DNA of 64,000 nt from Thermococcus sp. M36 (GTDB taxonomy: Archaea; Methanobacteriota_B; Thermococci; Thermococcales; Thermococcaceae): assembly GCF_012027355.1 (NCBI RefSeq), contig NZ_SNUH01000001.1, positions 1,178,001-1,242,000 on the forward strand, given 5' to 3'. Below the pieces are notes generated by a model that had not been told where the DNA came from, ran no database searches, and saw nothing but the letters and a program-made list of their open reading frames with translations. The translations under genes and the position numbers were made by a program. Shown here in pieces: positions 24,082 to 33,422 of this stretch. Within the stretch, counting starts at the first letter, position 1, and each line of letters starts with the position of its first letter.

Positions 24082-25407
24082 GTGGGGAAGCTCAAGCTTA
24101 GCGACAGACAGCTGTATGCGCTCGTTGAAGCGGTGAAGCTCGGCGAGGAGGTAAAGCCGAGCCAGCAGGCGAAGAGGAAGGCCTTCGCGAAGTACAAAAT
24201 CAACGGCTGGGAGAACTCCAAGCTGACGGGGATATTTTACTCCATTCAGCGCCGTTTGGGTCTTATTGACGAGGTGATAGAGGAGCTGATCGGCGTCTCC
24301 CCCCTAATCCTTGACCCCTGGCTGAGGGCTACCCTCAGGGTGGCCGTTGAGGTTGCGGTTTTCAGGGATCCCAGCGAAAAAACCAGGCAGCACCTTAGGG
24401 GCCTTGCCCAGTTTCTGTCGAAGAGGACGCACCCCTACGTCGGCTATTACTACTACGACTTCCTCCCGAAGGTTTTCGAATACGTACCTGTGATGGACTC
24501 AGAGGAAAAGAGGTTGAAGTGGGACTACCTGTTCCCGGAGTGGTTCATAAGGAAGATGCGCGGGCTCTTGGGGGAGGAGGCCGAGGAGCTCCTCAGGGCG
24601 CTCAACGAGACCCTGCCGACCAGCCTGAGGGTAAACAGGATTAAGGCCTGCGTGAATGATGTTGAGGACTACCTCCAGAGGAGGAACGTCCGCTTCGAGA
24701 GGAGCGAGCGGGTAGAGACCGTCCTCAGGATCCTCGATCCATTTAACCCTGAGTGGCTGTTAAACAAGGGCTTCGCCATAGCCCAGGAGGAAGCCGCTGC
24801 GGTGGCCTCAGTTGTACTGGATCCGAAGCCCGGCGAGACCGTCGTCGACCTGGCCGCTGCCCCGGGCGGGAAGACCAGCCACATGGCCGAGCTGATGAAC
24901 AACGAGGGCAAAATCTACGCCTTTGACATTGAGAGGGACAGAATAAGGCGCATGGAGGAAGTTCTCAGGAGAACGGGTGTGAAGATAGCCGAGACAATAA
25001 GGGCCGATGGGAGAAAGGCACCGGAGATCCTCGGGAAGGAGATGGCAGACAGGGTCATGCTCGACGCCCCGTGCACGAGCGACGGCACCATCTCCAAAAA
25101 CCCCGAGCTCAGGTGGCGCCTCCGTGAGAAGAACATCCCAAAGGTCGTGGGGCTCCAGAAAGAACTCCTTGAGAGTGCCTGGAAGCTCCTGAAGCCTGGG
25201 GGGAGGCTTCTCTACTCGACATGCTCGATGCTTATGGAGGAGGATGAGGAAGTGGTGGACTGGTTCCTGAAAAGACACGACGATGCACGGTTAATCCCGC
25301 TGGAGAGTCCCTACGACCCGGGTTTTCTTCCGGGGACGATGAGGGCCTGGCCCCACAGGCACGGGACGATAGGCTTTTTCTATGCGCTTCTGGAAAAGGA
25401 AGGGTAG
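24082..25407 (+). CDS. RNA m5C methyltransferase, NSUN/RsmB family (copy 1)
   Basis: 441 residues. An N-terminal NusB-like helical domain (about 1-150) precedes the SAM domain: VVDLAAAPGGKTSHMAEL (motif I), LDAPCTSDGT (first Cys) and YSTCSML (catalytic Cys). The protein methylates cytosine C5 in rRNA or tRNA through a Cys adduct. Start GTG 24082 has GGGGGAG at 24070-24076; GTG 24076 overlaps that site. A paralogue is at 55648-57003, and the two presumably modify different sites. Confidence 0.88.
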   Translation: MGKLKLSDRQLYALVEAVKLGEEVKPSQQAKRKAFAKYKINGWENSKLTGIFYSIQRRLGLIDEVIEELIGVSPLILDPWLRATLRVAVEVAVFRDPSEKTRQHLRGLAQFLSKRTHPYVGYYYYDFLPKVFEYVPVMDSEEKRLKWDYLFPEWFIRKMRGLLGEEAEELLRALNETLPTSLRVNRIKACVNDVEDYLQRRNVRFERSERVETVLRILDPFNPEWLLNKGFAIAQEEAAAVASVVLDPKPGETVVDLAAAPGGKTSHMAELMNNEGKIYAFDIERDRIRRMEEVLRRTGVKIAETIRADGRKAPEILGKEMADRVMLDAPCTSDGTISKNPELRWRLREKNIPKVVGLQKELLESAWKLLKPGGRLLYSTCSMLMEEDEEVVDWFLKRHDDARLIPLESPYDPGFLPGTMRAWPHRHGTIGFFYALLEKEG

Positions 25408-25410
25408 GGG

Positions 25411-26484
25411 CTACGCCCCCTCCTGGGCTTCCCTGTCCTCTATCCTCACCTTCAGCTCGTTGGCGAACCAGTTGACCCTCTGCGGGAACGGTATCTCTAT
25501 GCCCGCCTCGTCCAGGGCCTTTTTGACATCGAGCACTATCCGGGTTCTCACGTCGAACCACTTCTCGCTGGGTGCCCACGCCCTGATGGATATCACGACA
25601 GCGCTGTCGGAGAGCTCGCTTATGTACACCGCGGGCTCCGGCTCGGCGAGCACCAGAGGGATGGCGTCCAGTACCTCCCTAATTATCTCCACCGCCCGGT
25701 CGGCGTCGGCGCTGTACGCTATCCCGACCTGCACGTCCACCCTCCGGGCGGGGTACCGCATCAGGTTCACGATGTTGCTGTTGAAGAGCTTCTCGTTCGG
25801 TATCCTGATCAGCGTCCCGTCCCACGACCGTATCCTGGTGGACAGTATCCTTATGTCCTCAACGATTCCCCCTGCGTCCCCAACTTTAACTGCATCCCCT
25901 ATCTGGAGGGGCTTGTCGAAGTACATGAAGACCCCGGAAACAAAGTTGGAGACCACCGTTTGGGCTGAGAAACCCAGGATGATACCGGTTATTCCCGCCG
26001 CCGCCAGGAGGGCGCTAAGCTGGGCACTGACCCCTGCAAAGCTCAGCGCCGTGAAGAAGGCGATGGTTACGAGGATGTAGTAGAACAGCTTGGCCCTGAT
26101 AACAACGTCAGGCCCGGGCTCCCCTCCGGAGCCCTCTATCATGTAGTCCCTGGACTTCTTCGCTATTAGGTACGTGAAGTAGAAGAACCCCGCGGCGAAG
26201 GCGAGGTTTCCGACGGTGGTCGGGCCGATGCTGTAGCTCATTATCCCGAGAACGTACAGCGCCCAGATAGTCCCGCCGAGGACGAACATCCTGAAGAGTA
26301 TGTCGGCGGTGTCTTGGTTTATTATCCACGTTAGGGAGGTCTCTTTGGATTTCCTGATGATGAGCTTTCGGGTGATCCTCCCCGCCAGAACCGCACCTGC
26401 AATTATCACCGCCGCCTTGAGGACGCTTACGATGGTCAGTTCAACCGACACGGAGGGCAGCCAAGGCAGTGTAACGTTGGCCAT
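25411..26484 (-). CDS. Small-conductance mechanosensitive channel (MscS family)
   Basis: 357 residues. Four or five membrane helices end in the pore helix region (LLAAAGITGIILGFSAQTVV, then NFVSGVFMYFDKPLQIGD). The cytoplasmic MscS beta domain follows (IRSWDGTLIRIPNEKLFNSN) and a C-terminal vestibule domain. It opens under membrane tension to release solutes on osmotic downshift. ATG 26484 with GAGGTG; frames further upstream overlap the DUF432 gene. The two genes are three bases apart and co-transcribed. Confidence 0.9.
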   Translation of the reverse strand: MANVTLPWLPSVSVELTIVSVLKAAVIIAGAVLAGRITRKLIIRKSKETSLTWIINQDTADILFRMFVLGGTIWALYVLGIMSYSIGPTTVGNLAFAAGFFYFTYLIAKKSRDYMIEGSGGEPGPDVVIRAKLFYYILVTIAFFTALSFAGVSAQLSALLAAAGITGIILGFSAQTVVSNFVSGVFMYFDKPLQIGDAVKVGDAGGIVEDIRILSTRIRSWDGTLIRIPNEKLFNSNIVNLMRYPARRVDVQVGIAYSADADRAVEIIREVLDAIPLVLAEPEPAVYISELSDSAVVISIRAWAPSEKWFDVRTRIVLDVKKALDEAGIEIPFPQRVNWFANELKVRIEDREAQEGA

Positions 26485-26486
26485 AC

Positions 26487-27125
26487 TTACCACCTCATCC
26501 TGAAGTTGGGCACGGGTTCCGCCTCGTGGGTCTTTCTGAGCGTCCCGTCGGGAGGGTTCCCCGTGTTGTTCACCTCGTAGGGCTCCCTCGTTGTGAGCAC
26601 AACCAGGGGATAGTACGCTTTTTCTCTGGAGTAGAACATGGTGCTGCCCTTTATCGGGATGACCACCTTCTCGACCAGCTTCCATTTTTCTGTTGGGTTG
26701 TCTATGACGAGTTTTACAACGCCCGGCGCCTCGGGGACTTCTGTGTAGAATCCGCTGGTGTGGTACCTGGCTATGACCCCGGACGTTATCCTGCCGTAAA
26801 GCGCGTACTTCTCCTTCCCAACGACAAAGCGGTCTATCTCGGTGTCCCCGCTCCTGATGGTGATATCTATGGGCGCCGTTAGGTATCCGGTGATCCTTTC
26901 CCTGGGAGGGAGGGCTATCTTCTCCCGGAGCTTTATCATGAGGAACCCTACCCCATACCCCTCCGCCGGGGCGGGCAGAACCATTAGACTTTCATCGCCC
27001 CTTTTTATGAGAACCCTGACGTCGTCCCGCCGGTAGAGAACGGTGCCCCCGGGTCTCTCCACGAGGTGGATCTTCCTATCAACCACCTTGATGAACTTCG
27101 TTCTGAGCTCGTGCTCTCCAAACAT
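26487..27125 (-). CDS. DUF432 family protein
   Basis: A 212-residue, beta-rich cytosolic protein (IKLREKIALPPRERITGYLTAP split over two strands, YEVNNTGNPPDGTLRKTHEA near the end). This matches DUF432, a family often coded next to MscS channels in Thermococcales. No signal or membrane segment. It precedes mscS by three bases, so it may modulate the channel; no function is established. Confidence 0.75.
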   Translation of the reverse strand: MFGEHELRTKFIKVVDRKIHLVERPGGTVLYRRDDVRVLIKRGDESLMVLPAPAEGYGVGFLMIKLREKIALPPRERITGYLTAPIDITIRSGDTEIDRFVVGKEKYALYGRITSGVIARYHTSGFYTEVPEAPGVVKLVIDNPTEKWKLVEKVVIPIKGSTMFYSREKAYYPLVVLTTREPYEVNNTGNPPDGTLRKTHEAEPVPNFRMRW

Positions 27126-27164
27126 GTGAAAGAATAGAGCGGGAGAGGATTTAAAGTTTCCCGC

Positions 27165-29003
27165 TCAGCCTGTGGGCTCGAGATTAACCTCAGTAACGGT
27201 TGTGTGGAGGTAGATGGTGTCACCTGGGTAAGCTATTGAGGCCTCGATCTCCACCGGGAACGGCAGCTCAGGAACCACCTTCGTCTCTCCGTTGGTACCT
27301 ATGCCAACAACCTGCCCGCTCCAGGTTACTTTGTAGACGTTGAACTCCATTCCAGCGAGGCTAATCGTTCCGTCCCCTGATACGGTGTAGCCGTTCCCGT
27401 TCTCGGTCAGTGAGGAGACGTCAACTACATCGCCGTAGATTCCGCCGGCAAAGCCGTTGAAGAGGTCCCATAGCTGGTCGAAGGGGCTCTGGGTTATCTC
27501 GGCGCCACAGTTCATGTCTCCGCTCATTTCTCCGCTGTTCTCATCGTAGGTGTAGCTGCAGGAAGGCCCAGTTATGACTATCTTTTCGGGTGAATTGCTC
27601 TCGATAAGCTGGAAGGTGGAGGGCATCCACAGAACCCAGCCCGTGTATTCCTCAAGCTCGTCTGTGCTGAAATAAACTTCGAACCTGTATGTGGGGCCGT
27701 CGTCCATCCTGACTACCGCGTAGGCCATGTAACCATCATCAGTCTCGGTGTAGCCGCGCTCCATGGTGTAGTGAACCTCCCCACCCGGCGTTCTGTAGGT
27801 GATGTCGTAAGTGATGCCTTTGATTACGTAAGCAGTATTCCCAATCTTTATCGGCTCTGAGGCGTCCCAGGCAAGCTTCCAGTTCTCGGAAAGGTCCGAG
27901 GGAGTCGAGGTCTCGGTTGAAGTCTGGGTGTCTGTTTCAGTCTCGGTTTCGCCCGGGGAGGTTGGCTTCTCTACGCTCACGCTAATTCCCTCGAACTCCC
28001 TTGAGAGCTTTATGTCCTCTATCCTGAGCTTCGAGTACATCTTAACTCCGTTTGTCATGCTGACGAAAGTCCCCTCTGTCTCGACTGGGATCGGGAGTGC
28101 TGGGGCTATCGTCGCCCTTCCCTGGGCGTTTACGCCCCCAATTGAGTAGCCCCACTCCACGTTGCTGACCTTGAAGTCTTTCCCGTCAAACGTGACCGTC
28201 CCGTCCGGGCTTATCTTGTAGCTGTAGCCAATACCCATGAAGGAGAAGCTGTATTCATCCGCCTGCATGAGGTCGTGGCCCTCCAGCCCGTTCCACGCGC
28301 CCGAGCTGAGCATTGCGAGCCACGTCTGAAAGAGGTAGCCTCCAATGTCTCCAATGACGTCATTTATGTCCCCCTCCGTGTAGGGTAACTCCGAGTACTG
28401 TCCAATTGCCCCGGGGTTGCTCCAGTAGAAGTAGTTGTCGCCGGATTTCATCTCAGCCACGACCGCGTTTCCGGTCCCAAGGGCACCGAAATTGGGGAGA
28501 GGGGCTAGGAAATATTCGTCTGTATCGTTTGTTCTCTCCTTGACCATGACGACGTACTCCAAGGGAGCACTCATGTTGGGGTCGTTGATGGGGGTTATCT
28601 TCCCGTAGTAGGCGAACAGATTGTACTCGCCGAGGTCTTTCTTTTCCCCGTTTTCGTCGGCATAAACGTGTGCCTTAACGTAGCCTCTCCTCTTCTCCAC
28701 ATCGTATGCCTGCTCCCCCGTGGGGGTCTTGACGATGAATGAGTATTTGATGTGGGTGATGTAGTATGAGTTGCCGTTAAGGCTCACTGGGTTGTACGCG
28801 TTCCAGGGGGTTTTCCATGTGGCCGGGGCGGCGCTGGTCTCGCCTTCGGAGCCTCCCGTTCCACTGGCGTCACCTGAGCTCACGCTGGATTCAGAGTATG
28901 TCTCTGAGACACTTCCTTCGTTGCTCTCGCCTCCAAGACAGCCGCTTGCCATGACCATTCCAAACAGTAATAACACCAGCATAGTCGCTACGATACGTCT
29001 CAT
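27165..29003 (-). CDS. Lipoprotein with duplicated beta-rich domain
   Basis: 612 residues. Signal with lipobox VMASGC, so lipidation at Cys22, then a Ser/Gly/Glu spacer to about residue 60. Domain 1 (about 62-340) and domain 2 (about 372-612) are repeats of each other: WKTPWNAYNPVSLNGNSYYI matches WKLAWDASEPIKIGNTAYVI, and both end with FPVEIE/IPVETE strands. A Thr/Glu linker (ETETDTQTSTETSTPS) joins them. Similar lipoproteins occur in many Thermococcus genomes without known role. Surface-exposed by the lipobox. Confidence 0.75.
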   Translation of the reverse strand: MRRIVATMLVLLLFGMVMASGCLGGESNEGSVSETYSESSVSSGDASGTGGSEGETSAAPATWKTPWNAYNPVSLNGNSYYITHIKYSFIVKTPTGEQAYDVEKRRGYVKAHVYADENGEKKDLGEYNLFAYYGKITPINDPNMSAPLEYVVMVKERTNDTDEYFLAPLPNFGALGTGNAVVAEMKSGDNYFYWSNPGAIGQYSELPYTEGDINDVIGDIGGYLFQTWLAMLSSGAWNGLEGHDLMQADEYSFSFMGIGYSYKISPDGTVTFDGKDFKVSNVEWGYSIGGVNAQGRATIAPALPIPVETEGTFVSMTNGVKMYSKLRIEDIKLSREFEGISVSVEKPTSPGETETETDTQTSTETSTPSDLSENWKLAWDASEPIKIGNTAYVIKGITYDITYRTPGGEVHYTMERGYTETDDGYMAYAVVRMDDGPTYRFEVYFSTDELEEYTGWVLWMPSTFQLIESNSPEKIVITGPSCSYTYDENSGEMSGDMNCGAEITQSPFDQLWDLFNGFAGGIYGDVVDVSSLTENGNGYTVSGDGTISLAGMEFNVYKVTWSGQVVGIGTNGETKVVPELPFPVEIEASIAYPGDTIYLHTTVTEVNLEPTG

Positions 29004-29152
29004 CTAAATCCCCCCAAACCCGCGAAGAAATGAAAACGGGCCATAAAGACTTGTTATATTATGACCTTGTCTTTCATTGTATTAAAGACTTTCCCTAACT
29101 CGGTTAGTATCTGGATCTGCATAAAAATGTCCCAGGTTAGAACCAAAAATGT

Positions 29153-29797
29153 TCATTGTTTGATAATTTTGAGGAAGGGTACCGCACTGATCCCCCTCTT
29201 TCTCCCAATGTATGATGGGATATCAAAGACATACTCCGCATGGGAGATTATCCCGACATCCGCAGTCGCAACTACCCGGAATTTCTTGAGCTCAAAGTCG
29301 GGGCTCTTTACGAGCCTCACTTCTCCGGGTACCCCAAGGCCCGACAGGGCGGCCTCCGTCATGGCCTTAACAACCCCGCTCTTTGGGGAGCTCTTGCCGT
29401 AGAAAAAGAGCGCCCCGCTGACCTCCAGCTCCTTCAAGGCCGCCGCGACATCTTCCAGCAGGGGGCCTGTTCTTTCGTTCAGCCTGTACTTTCCTTGGTA
29501 CTTTAAATCCCTTATGAGGCCGTCCTCACAGAGCACGGCTTTCCCTTCTACGAGGGATTCGAGGGTGATAAGGACATTAAAACCGTCTATGGCCAGGACT
29601 TTTCCCCTGAGATCCTTGGGCCCCAGAATTTTTTTCCTGACGTCCTCGATCCATGAGTCGGGGAACACGCACCTGGCCAGCAGGTGCCTCTCCTCCCTCC
29701 TCAGCCTGTAGTGGTTGGCGATGAACTCCAGGGCGTAGCCCTTTCTGTACCCCCTGTTGAGCAGGTACTTGAGGTCACGGTAGGCCTCGCCGAGCAT
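29153..29797 (-). CDS. DUF434 (with DUF5616) family protein
   Basis: 214 residues. The N-terminal DUF434 part (YRDLKYLLNRGYRKGYALEF, HYRLRREERHLLAR) is followed by a PIN-like or nuclease-like fold with acidic residues (LAIDGFNVLITLESL; VVATADVGIISHAEYVFD). These acidic positions hint at metal-dependent nuclease activity, but this is inference. The length is normal for archaeal members. Same strand as the HD gene upstream, 21 bases apart. Confidence 0.75.
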   Translation of the reverse strand: MLGEAYRDLKYLLNRGYRKGYALEFIANHYRLRREERHLLARCVFPDSWIEDVRKKILGPKDLRGKVLAIDGFNVLITLESLVEGKAVLCEDGLIRDLKYQGKYRLNERTGPLLEDVAAALKELEVSGALFFYGKSSPKSGVVKAMTEAALSGLGVPGEVRLVKSPDFELKKFRVVATADVGIISHAEYVFDIPSYIGRKRGISAVPFLKIIKQ

Positions 29798-29818
29798 GGT
29801 AAAAATTTGAGGGAGGGG

Positions 29819-30589
29819 TTAAATAACCTTCTCCATGAGCTCTTCTCCAACGTGGATCCTCAGCTTCACCTTTCCGCTCAGGAGGGAGCTCTTTACCTTT
29901 TTTGTCAGTATCTCATCAACCTGGAAGATGCCCGCCAGATGCTTCATCCATATCTCGATGAGTATTGGCTGCTCCATGGTGCCCTCCTTGATCTCGACCC
30001 TGTCTATGGCAAGTGCCGAGACAGCGTGTATGTCGACCCTGTCCTTCTTGTGGGCCAGTCTGCTCCTTCCAGCTTCCATGTCACAGCCGTCGGCTATGGT
30101 CACGAGGCTCCCTTCGATTGTCGTGCATGGGACGTGTTCGTCGTGGGTGTATATAGCGTTCAGCGTGAGGGCCTTGAGCAGGAGGGGGTCGTCCCGTTCG
30201 AACTCTGCGACGAGCTTCTCTATTATCGGCTCGGCCAGGAAGGCGCTGAACCCGTAGTGGTTGACGCGGTGAACCATGTTTCCTATGTCGTGGAAAAGGG
30301 CGCCAAAGGCAACTATGAACTTGCTCCACCTGAAGGGCTTGCCGAGCTTTTCTGCCGTCGTTTGAATTCCGAACTTCCGGATGATGTTCAGAAGCTCCAG
30401 TACCCTTCTTGTCGTGAGGAGGACGTGGATTGGCCCGTGGTCGTTGAACTGGTAGACGTTCAGGACTATGTAGTTTGTAGTCTCGAAGTAGTAATGGTAC
30501 CCCCTGAATGCTCTCTCGTAGAGTTTGTAAAGCTCCTCGTCGTTGAAGAGTTCCTTAATCTCACCCAGCAGTTCCTCCTCTGTGTACAT
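29819..30589 (-). CDS. HD-domain phosphohydrolase
   Basis: 256 residues. HD motifs: His in NDHGPIHVLLTTRRVLEL (about 50-66), HDIGNMVHRVNH (about 99-110), and a distal Asp in TIADGCDMEAGRSRL (about 165-180). Such metal-dependent phosphohydrolases act on nucleotides or cyclic nucleotides; the substrate is unknown. No membrane segment. A 314-residue open frame on the opposite strand here is an antisense shadow. Confidence 0.8.
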   Translation of the reverse strand: MYTEEELLGEIKELFNDEELYKLYERAFRGYHYYFETTNYIVLNVYQFNDHGPIHVLLTTRRVLELLNIIRKFGIQTTAEKLGKPFRWSKFIVAFGALFHDIGNMVHRVNHYGFSAFLAEPIIEKLVAEFERDDPLLLKALTLNAIYTHDEHVPCTTIEGSLVTIADGCDMEAGRSRLAHKKDRVDIHAVSALAIDRVEIKEGTMEQPILIEIWMKHLAGIFQVDEILTKKVKSSLLSGKVKLRIHVGEELMEKVI

Positions 30590-30634
30590 CTTTTTTCACC
30601 CAAGGACGTGGAGAAGAGGGGGTTTTAAGGGTTT

Positions 30635-31051
30635 TCACCCCAGCATTCCCTCAAGCTCAAGAATCTTCTTCGAGCGCAGGTAGACGACGGGGATTCCCCT
30701 CTCCCTCAACCTCTTCTTCAGCCCCCTGTCGTTGGTGCAGACTATAACGCGCTCGTTTTTTACCACAAAGTCAAAAATCTGGTCGTCTATGGGCCTCTTC
30801 CCGAACTCCCCGATTTCAAGGGTCTCGAACCTCTCCGCAAGCTTCTTGGCCATCCTGATGGCCATCAGGTCCTTTCCCCTAGCCTTTCTCTCTATGACCT
30901 CCAACTCCTGAAGGACGACGTTGGGGACAACCACCCTAAACCTCACGTCGAGGACCCTGTTCAGCTCGGATATTATATCGACGCCGAACTGCCCCGGAAC
31001 CAGGAGAAAGTTCGTGTCCGGAATTACCAGCCACTCTCTTCTTTTGCTCAT
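30635..31051 (-). CDS. PIN-domain (Fcf1/VapC9-like) ribonuclease protein
   Basis: 138 residues with PIN acidic residues in order: Asp10 region (IPDTNFLLVPGQFG), Glu in VLQELEVIERKARGKD, RPIDDQIFDF and CTNDRGLKKRLRERG. This stand-alone PIN follows aIF2-gamma in most Thermococcales and archaea, which suggests a housekeeping role in RNA or ribosome processing rather than a toxin. No antitoxin gene is adjacent. ATG 31051 with GGTGAGG; GTG 31060 lies in that site. Confidence 0.82.
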   Translation of the reverse strand: MSKRREWLVIPDTNFLLVPGQFGVDIISELNRVLDVRFRVVVPNVVLQELEVIERKARGKDLMAIRMAKKLAERFETLEIGEFGKRPIDDQIFDFVVKNERVIVCTNDRGLKKRLRERGIPVVYLRSKKILELEGMLG

Positions 31052-31084
31052 CAACCTCACCGAAATTAAAGGGATAAGAAAAGC

Positions 31085-32317
31085 TCACTCCCTGATGAAG
31101 CCGTAGCCTATGAGGCGCCACCTGCTGCCGACCTGCCTGCTGATGGCAACCCTGTCGCCGACTTCCGCACATATCGGTATCTGGAGCTTGAGCTCGACCT
31201 CGTCCTTTCCGAGGCCGGTGACGAGGCCCATCGTCCTGGCCGTCCCAACGTTGAGGAGGAGCACCTCACGCCTCTTTATCGGCTCGACCTTGAGTTCCTC
31301 CTCGGTTCCGACGACCCTCTCCAGGAGGTGAACCTCAAGCCTCAGATCCTCCCACACGGGTGGCAGCTGGCCCGGCTTTCCGACGACGTTTCCGGCCATC
31401 AGGTCGCCCTTGGTGAGGTAGGGGTCGAGCTTGGTGCCGACACCGACGAGACCGCCGGGGTAGGCTTCATCCACGAACCTCCCTCCCGCCTGGAGGGAGA
31501 CTATCTCGGTGGTTATCGGCTCGTACCTTATCCTGCCGTGGTCCTCGTAGGGGACGCCGGGCCTTATCTCAATCTCGTCGCCCACCTTGAGCTTGCCCTG
31601 AATTATTGAACCGCCAATGACGCCGCCTACGAGCTTCTCCGGCTTGGTTCCGGGCTTGTTGACGTCAAAGCTCCTCAGAACCAGCATCTTGGGGGGCTTG
31701 TTGAGGTCATGCTCTGGAGTAGGTATAAACTCCTCTATGGCCGCGAGGAGGACGTCAACGTTGGCGCCGTGGAGCGCTGAGATCGGGATTATAGGGGCGT
31801 TCTCGGCAACGGTGCCCTTGACGAACTCCTTTATCTCGTGGTAGCGCTGTATGACCTTCTCTCTGTCAACGAGCTCTATCTTGTTGAGTGCAATGACTAT
31901 GTTTCTGTTTCCGACTATCTGGAGTGCCATTAGGTGTTCCCTGGTCTGCGGCATTATTCCCTCGTTGGCCGCTATAACGAGAACGGCACCGTCCATGAGC
32001 GAAGCGCCGGCTAACATGGTCGTCATCAGCGCCTCGTGGCCCGGGGCATCTATGAAGGAAACGCGCCTCTCAAACTCGGTCTCGTGGCCGCAGTAGGGGC
32101 ACACCGGGGAGCTGGAGTACCTGCCGCAGCTCGGGCACTTCCTTATCTCAGCGTCCGCGAAGCCTATCTTGATGGTGATGCCTCTCCTCAGCTCCTCGCT
32201 GTGGGTGTCAGTCCAGATTCCGGTTAAAGCCTTGGTGAGTGTCGTTTTACCGTGATCAACATGACCGACCATTCCGATGTTAACCTCTGCCTGTCTAAAC
32301 TCCTTCTTCTTTGCCAT
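31085..32317 (-). CDS. eif2g: Translation initiation factor aIF2 subunit gamma
   Basis: 410 residues. GTPase P-loop GHVDHGKT at 18-25, zinc ribbon Cys62, Cys65, Cys74, Cys77 inserted in the G domain, [18 protein letters not shown]. Two beta-barrel domains follow. The factor binds Met-tRNAi and delivers it to the 30S subunit. Promoter CCTTAATAAG (minus strand) at about 32353-32362. Followed by the PIN gene after 33 bases. Confidence 0.97.
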   Translation of the reverse strand: MAKKKEFRQAEVNIGMVGHVDHGKTTLTKALTGIWTDTHSEELRRGITIKIGFADAEIRKCPSCGRYSSSPVCPYCGHETEFERRVSFIDAPGHEALMTTMLAGASLMDGAVLVIAANEGIMPQTREHLMALQIVGNRNIVIALNKIELVDREKVIQRYHEIKEFVKGTVAENAPIIPISALHGANVDVLLAAIEEFIPTPEHDLNKPPKMLVLRSFDVNKPGTKPEKLVGGVIGGSIIQGKLKVGDEIEIRPGVPYEDHGRIRYEPITTEIVSLQAGGRFVDEAYPGGLVGVGTKLDPYLTKGDLMAGNVVGKPGQLPPVWEDLRLEVHLLERVVGTEEELKVEPIKRREVLLLNVGTARTMGLVTGLGKDEVELKLQIPICAEVGDRVAISRQVGSRWRLIGYGFIRE

Positions 32318-32451
32318 CTTCTCTCACCCCTAAGAGGTAGAAATAGTGGGCACTTATTAAGGTTTCTTCACTGTCCCCGTGCTGGTGTTACCGCATGTTA
32401 GATGAAGTAGGCCTCTGGATCTTCTGTCTGAAAGAAATTACTGCGATTTAG

Positions 32452-32642
32452 TCAATGGGTCTCGTCGGGTCTGCTCGCCTTGTGTCTGTCACCCACTAGG
32501 GCCCAGCCTACAATAAAGAGTGCTGATGCGCTCACTATAAACGCCATTGCCAGAAGGTATTCCTCGGGAATGTAAGGTGCCCTCTGACAAACCCCTTCCG
32601 GGGAGACCTCCCAGGGCTTTAAATAGTCTCTGGTTGTATATT
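32452..32642 (-). pseudogene. Remnant of a membrane-protein gene related to the upstream gene
   Basis: An open stretch without a start codon runs from just after the upstream stop to TGA 32452. Its translation (PYIPEEYLLAMAFIVSASAL, then GWALVGDRHK) holds one membrane helix. It resembles the C-terminal part of the 32643-33071 product (SYLLATLFFILWYYLVVW). At DNA level both contain the same block GTTGCCAGAAGGTA or ATTGCCAGAAGGTA. Only a 31-codon ORF from ATG 32547 could be made now. I read it as a decayed partial duplicate. Confidence 0.45.
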
Positions 32643-33071
32643 TTACCCCCTAAAGTTGGATTGTTTACGATTTGAGATCTTTGGTGCCGCCTCCCATGAG
32701 AACGTCCAGACGACAAGATAGTACCACAGTATAAAGAACAGCGTTGCCAGAAGGTAGCTCCTTGCAAGGGAGACGAACGGGAATAGGAGCATTCCAACCA
32801 CCGTCAAGGCCCAGCCGTAGCGGTAGGGAGAGGCTTTTCCCCCTGTGCTTTTTCTCATTGCCGTCGCCACGATCACTGCGAGAATTCCCATTAGAATGGC
32901 CTTTGGGGACAGTATCAGGCCAAAAAACTCGCGGGGATCGACCACAATACCGCTCGATATTGCCCACATAGTCATCACGTACATCCAAAAAAGAAGAACA
33001 AAGCAGGAAAGGGCTTCCTTCCCTATTTTCTCAATGCCCTCCTCATGAGGCAGAAGTTTAATCCAGTCCAT
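32643..33071 (-). CDS. Small multi-pass membrane protein
   Basis: 142 residues with about four membrane helices (CFVLLFWMYVMTMWAISSG, PKAILMGILAVIVATAM, GWALTVVGMLLFPFV, YLLATLFFILWYYLVVW). Residues 1-18 are charged and cytoplasmic. No family recognised. Promoter: CTTTATATCC on this strand at about 33134-33143. The SD (GTAGGAGG) is partly inside an inverted repeat (see 33081-33096). Confidence 0.6.
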   Translation of the reverse strand: MDWIKLLPHEEGIEKIGKEALSCFVLLFWMYVMTMWAISSGIVVDPREFFGLILSPKAILMGILAVIVATAMRKSTGGKASPYRYGWALTVVGMLLFPFVSLARSYLLATLFFILWYYLVVWTFSWEAAPKISNRKQSNFRG

Positions 33072-33080
33072 TCGTGGGCC

Positions 33081-33096
33081 TCCTACACTTGTAGGA
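33081..33096 (-). promoter_or_regulatory. Dyad overlapping the ribosome site of the membrane-protein gene
   Basis: TCCTACA and TGTAGGA form a perfect seven-base dyad with a two-base spacer. In the mRNA the 3' arm contains the AGGA of the Shine-Dalgarno sequence, ten bases before ATG 33071. It could act as a translational hairpin (six pairs, four-base loop) or as a DNA operator. Confidence 0.35.
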
Positions 33097-33422
33097 CATA
33101 TTCCGTTCCAGCATGGGGGAAGGTTTCCACTTGGATATAAAGTTAGGGTTTCGGTTTTTGTCTTGTTCCATGACCCATCAAACCTCTGAAATATAAACAG
33201 GTCAGCAGCCGCCCAGGTAACTTTTGCATTATTGTCTGAATTTCCCTTATAAGTCTTTCCTTTTACTTAAAGTAAAAATTCCTCCTTTTTTCGAGTATAA
33301 ATTTTTTCAGAGTTGCGTTTTACCCTTAGAATTGGTCAAAAGAAGCTAGAGTAAAGGAGTTGCATGGTGATGCAACCTGAGAATTTGAACGTCTATAGAA
33401 CCAGAAGCAAAGGGAAAGAAGC
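33097..33422. other. AT-rich intergenic region downstream of rps6e
   Basis: No gene seen. It holds the TATA for the 33071 gene (about 33134-33143). A 17-base palindrome TTTTACTTAAAGTAAAA lies at 33261-33277. A stem-loop with GTTGCAT/ATGCAAC arms and a four-base loop lies at 33359-33376, just after rps6e, and may mark the 3' end of its message. The composition is clearly more AT-rich than flanking genes. Confidence 0.5.

Noticed and set aside
29684-30628. A 314-residue open frame on the plus strand
   Set aside because: It is antisense to the HD-domain and DUF434 genes, which have clear motifs and ribosome sites. The frame has no recognisable protein features.
30635-31051. PIN gene as a VapC toxin
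   Set aside because: No antitoxin gene next to it, and the place after aIF2-gamma is typical of a conserved housekeeping PIN protein.
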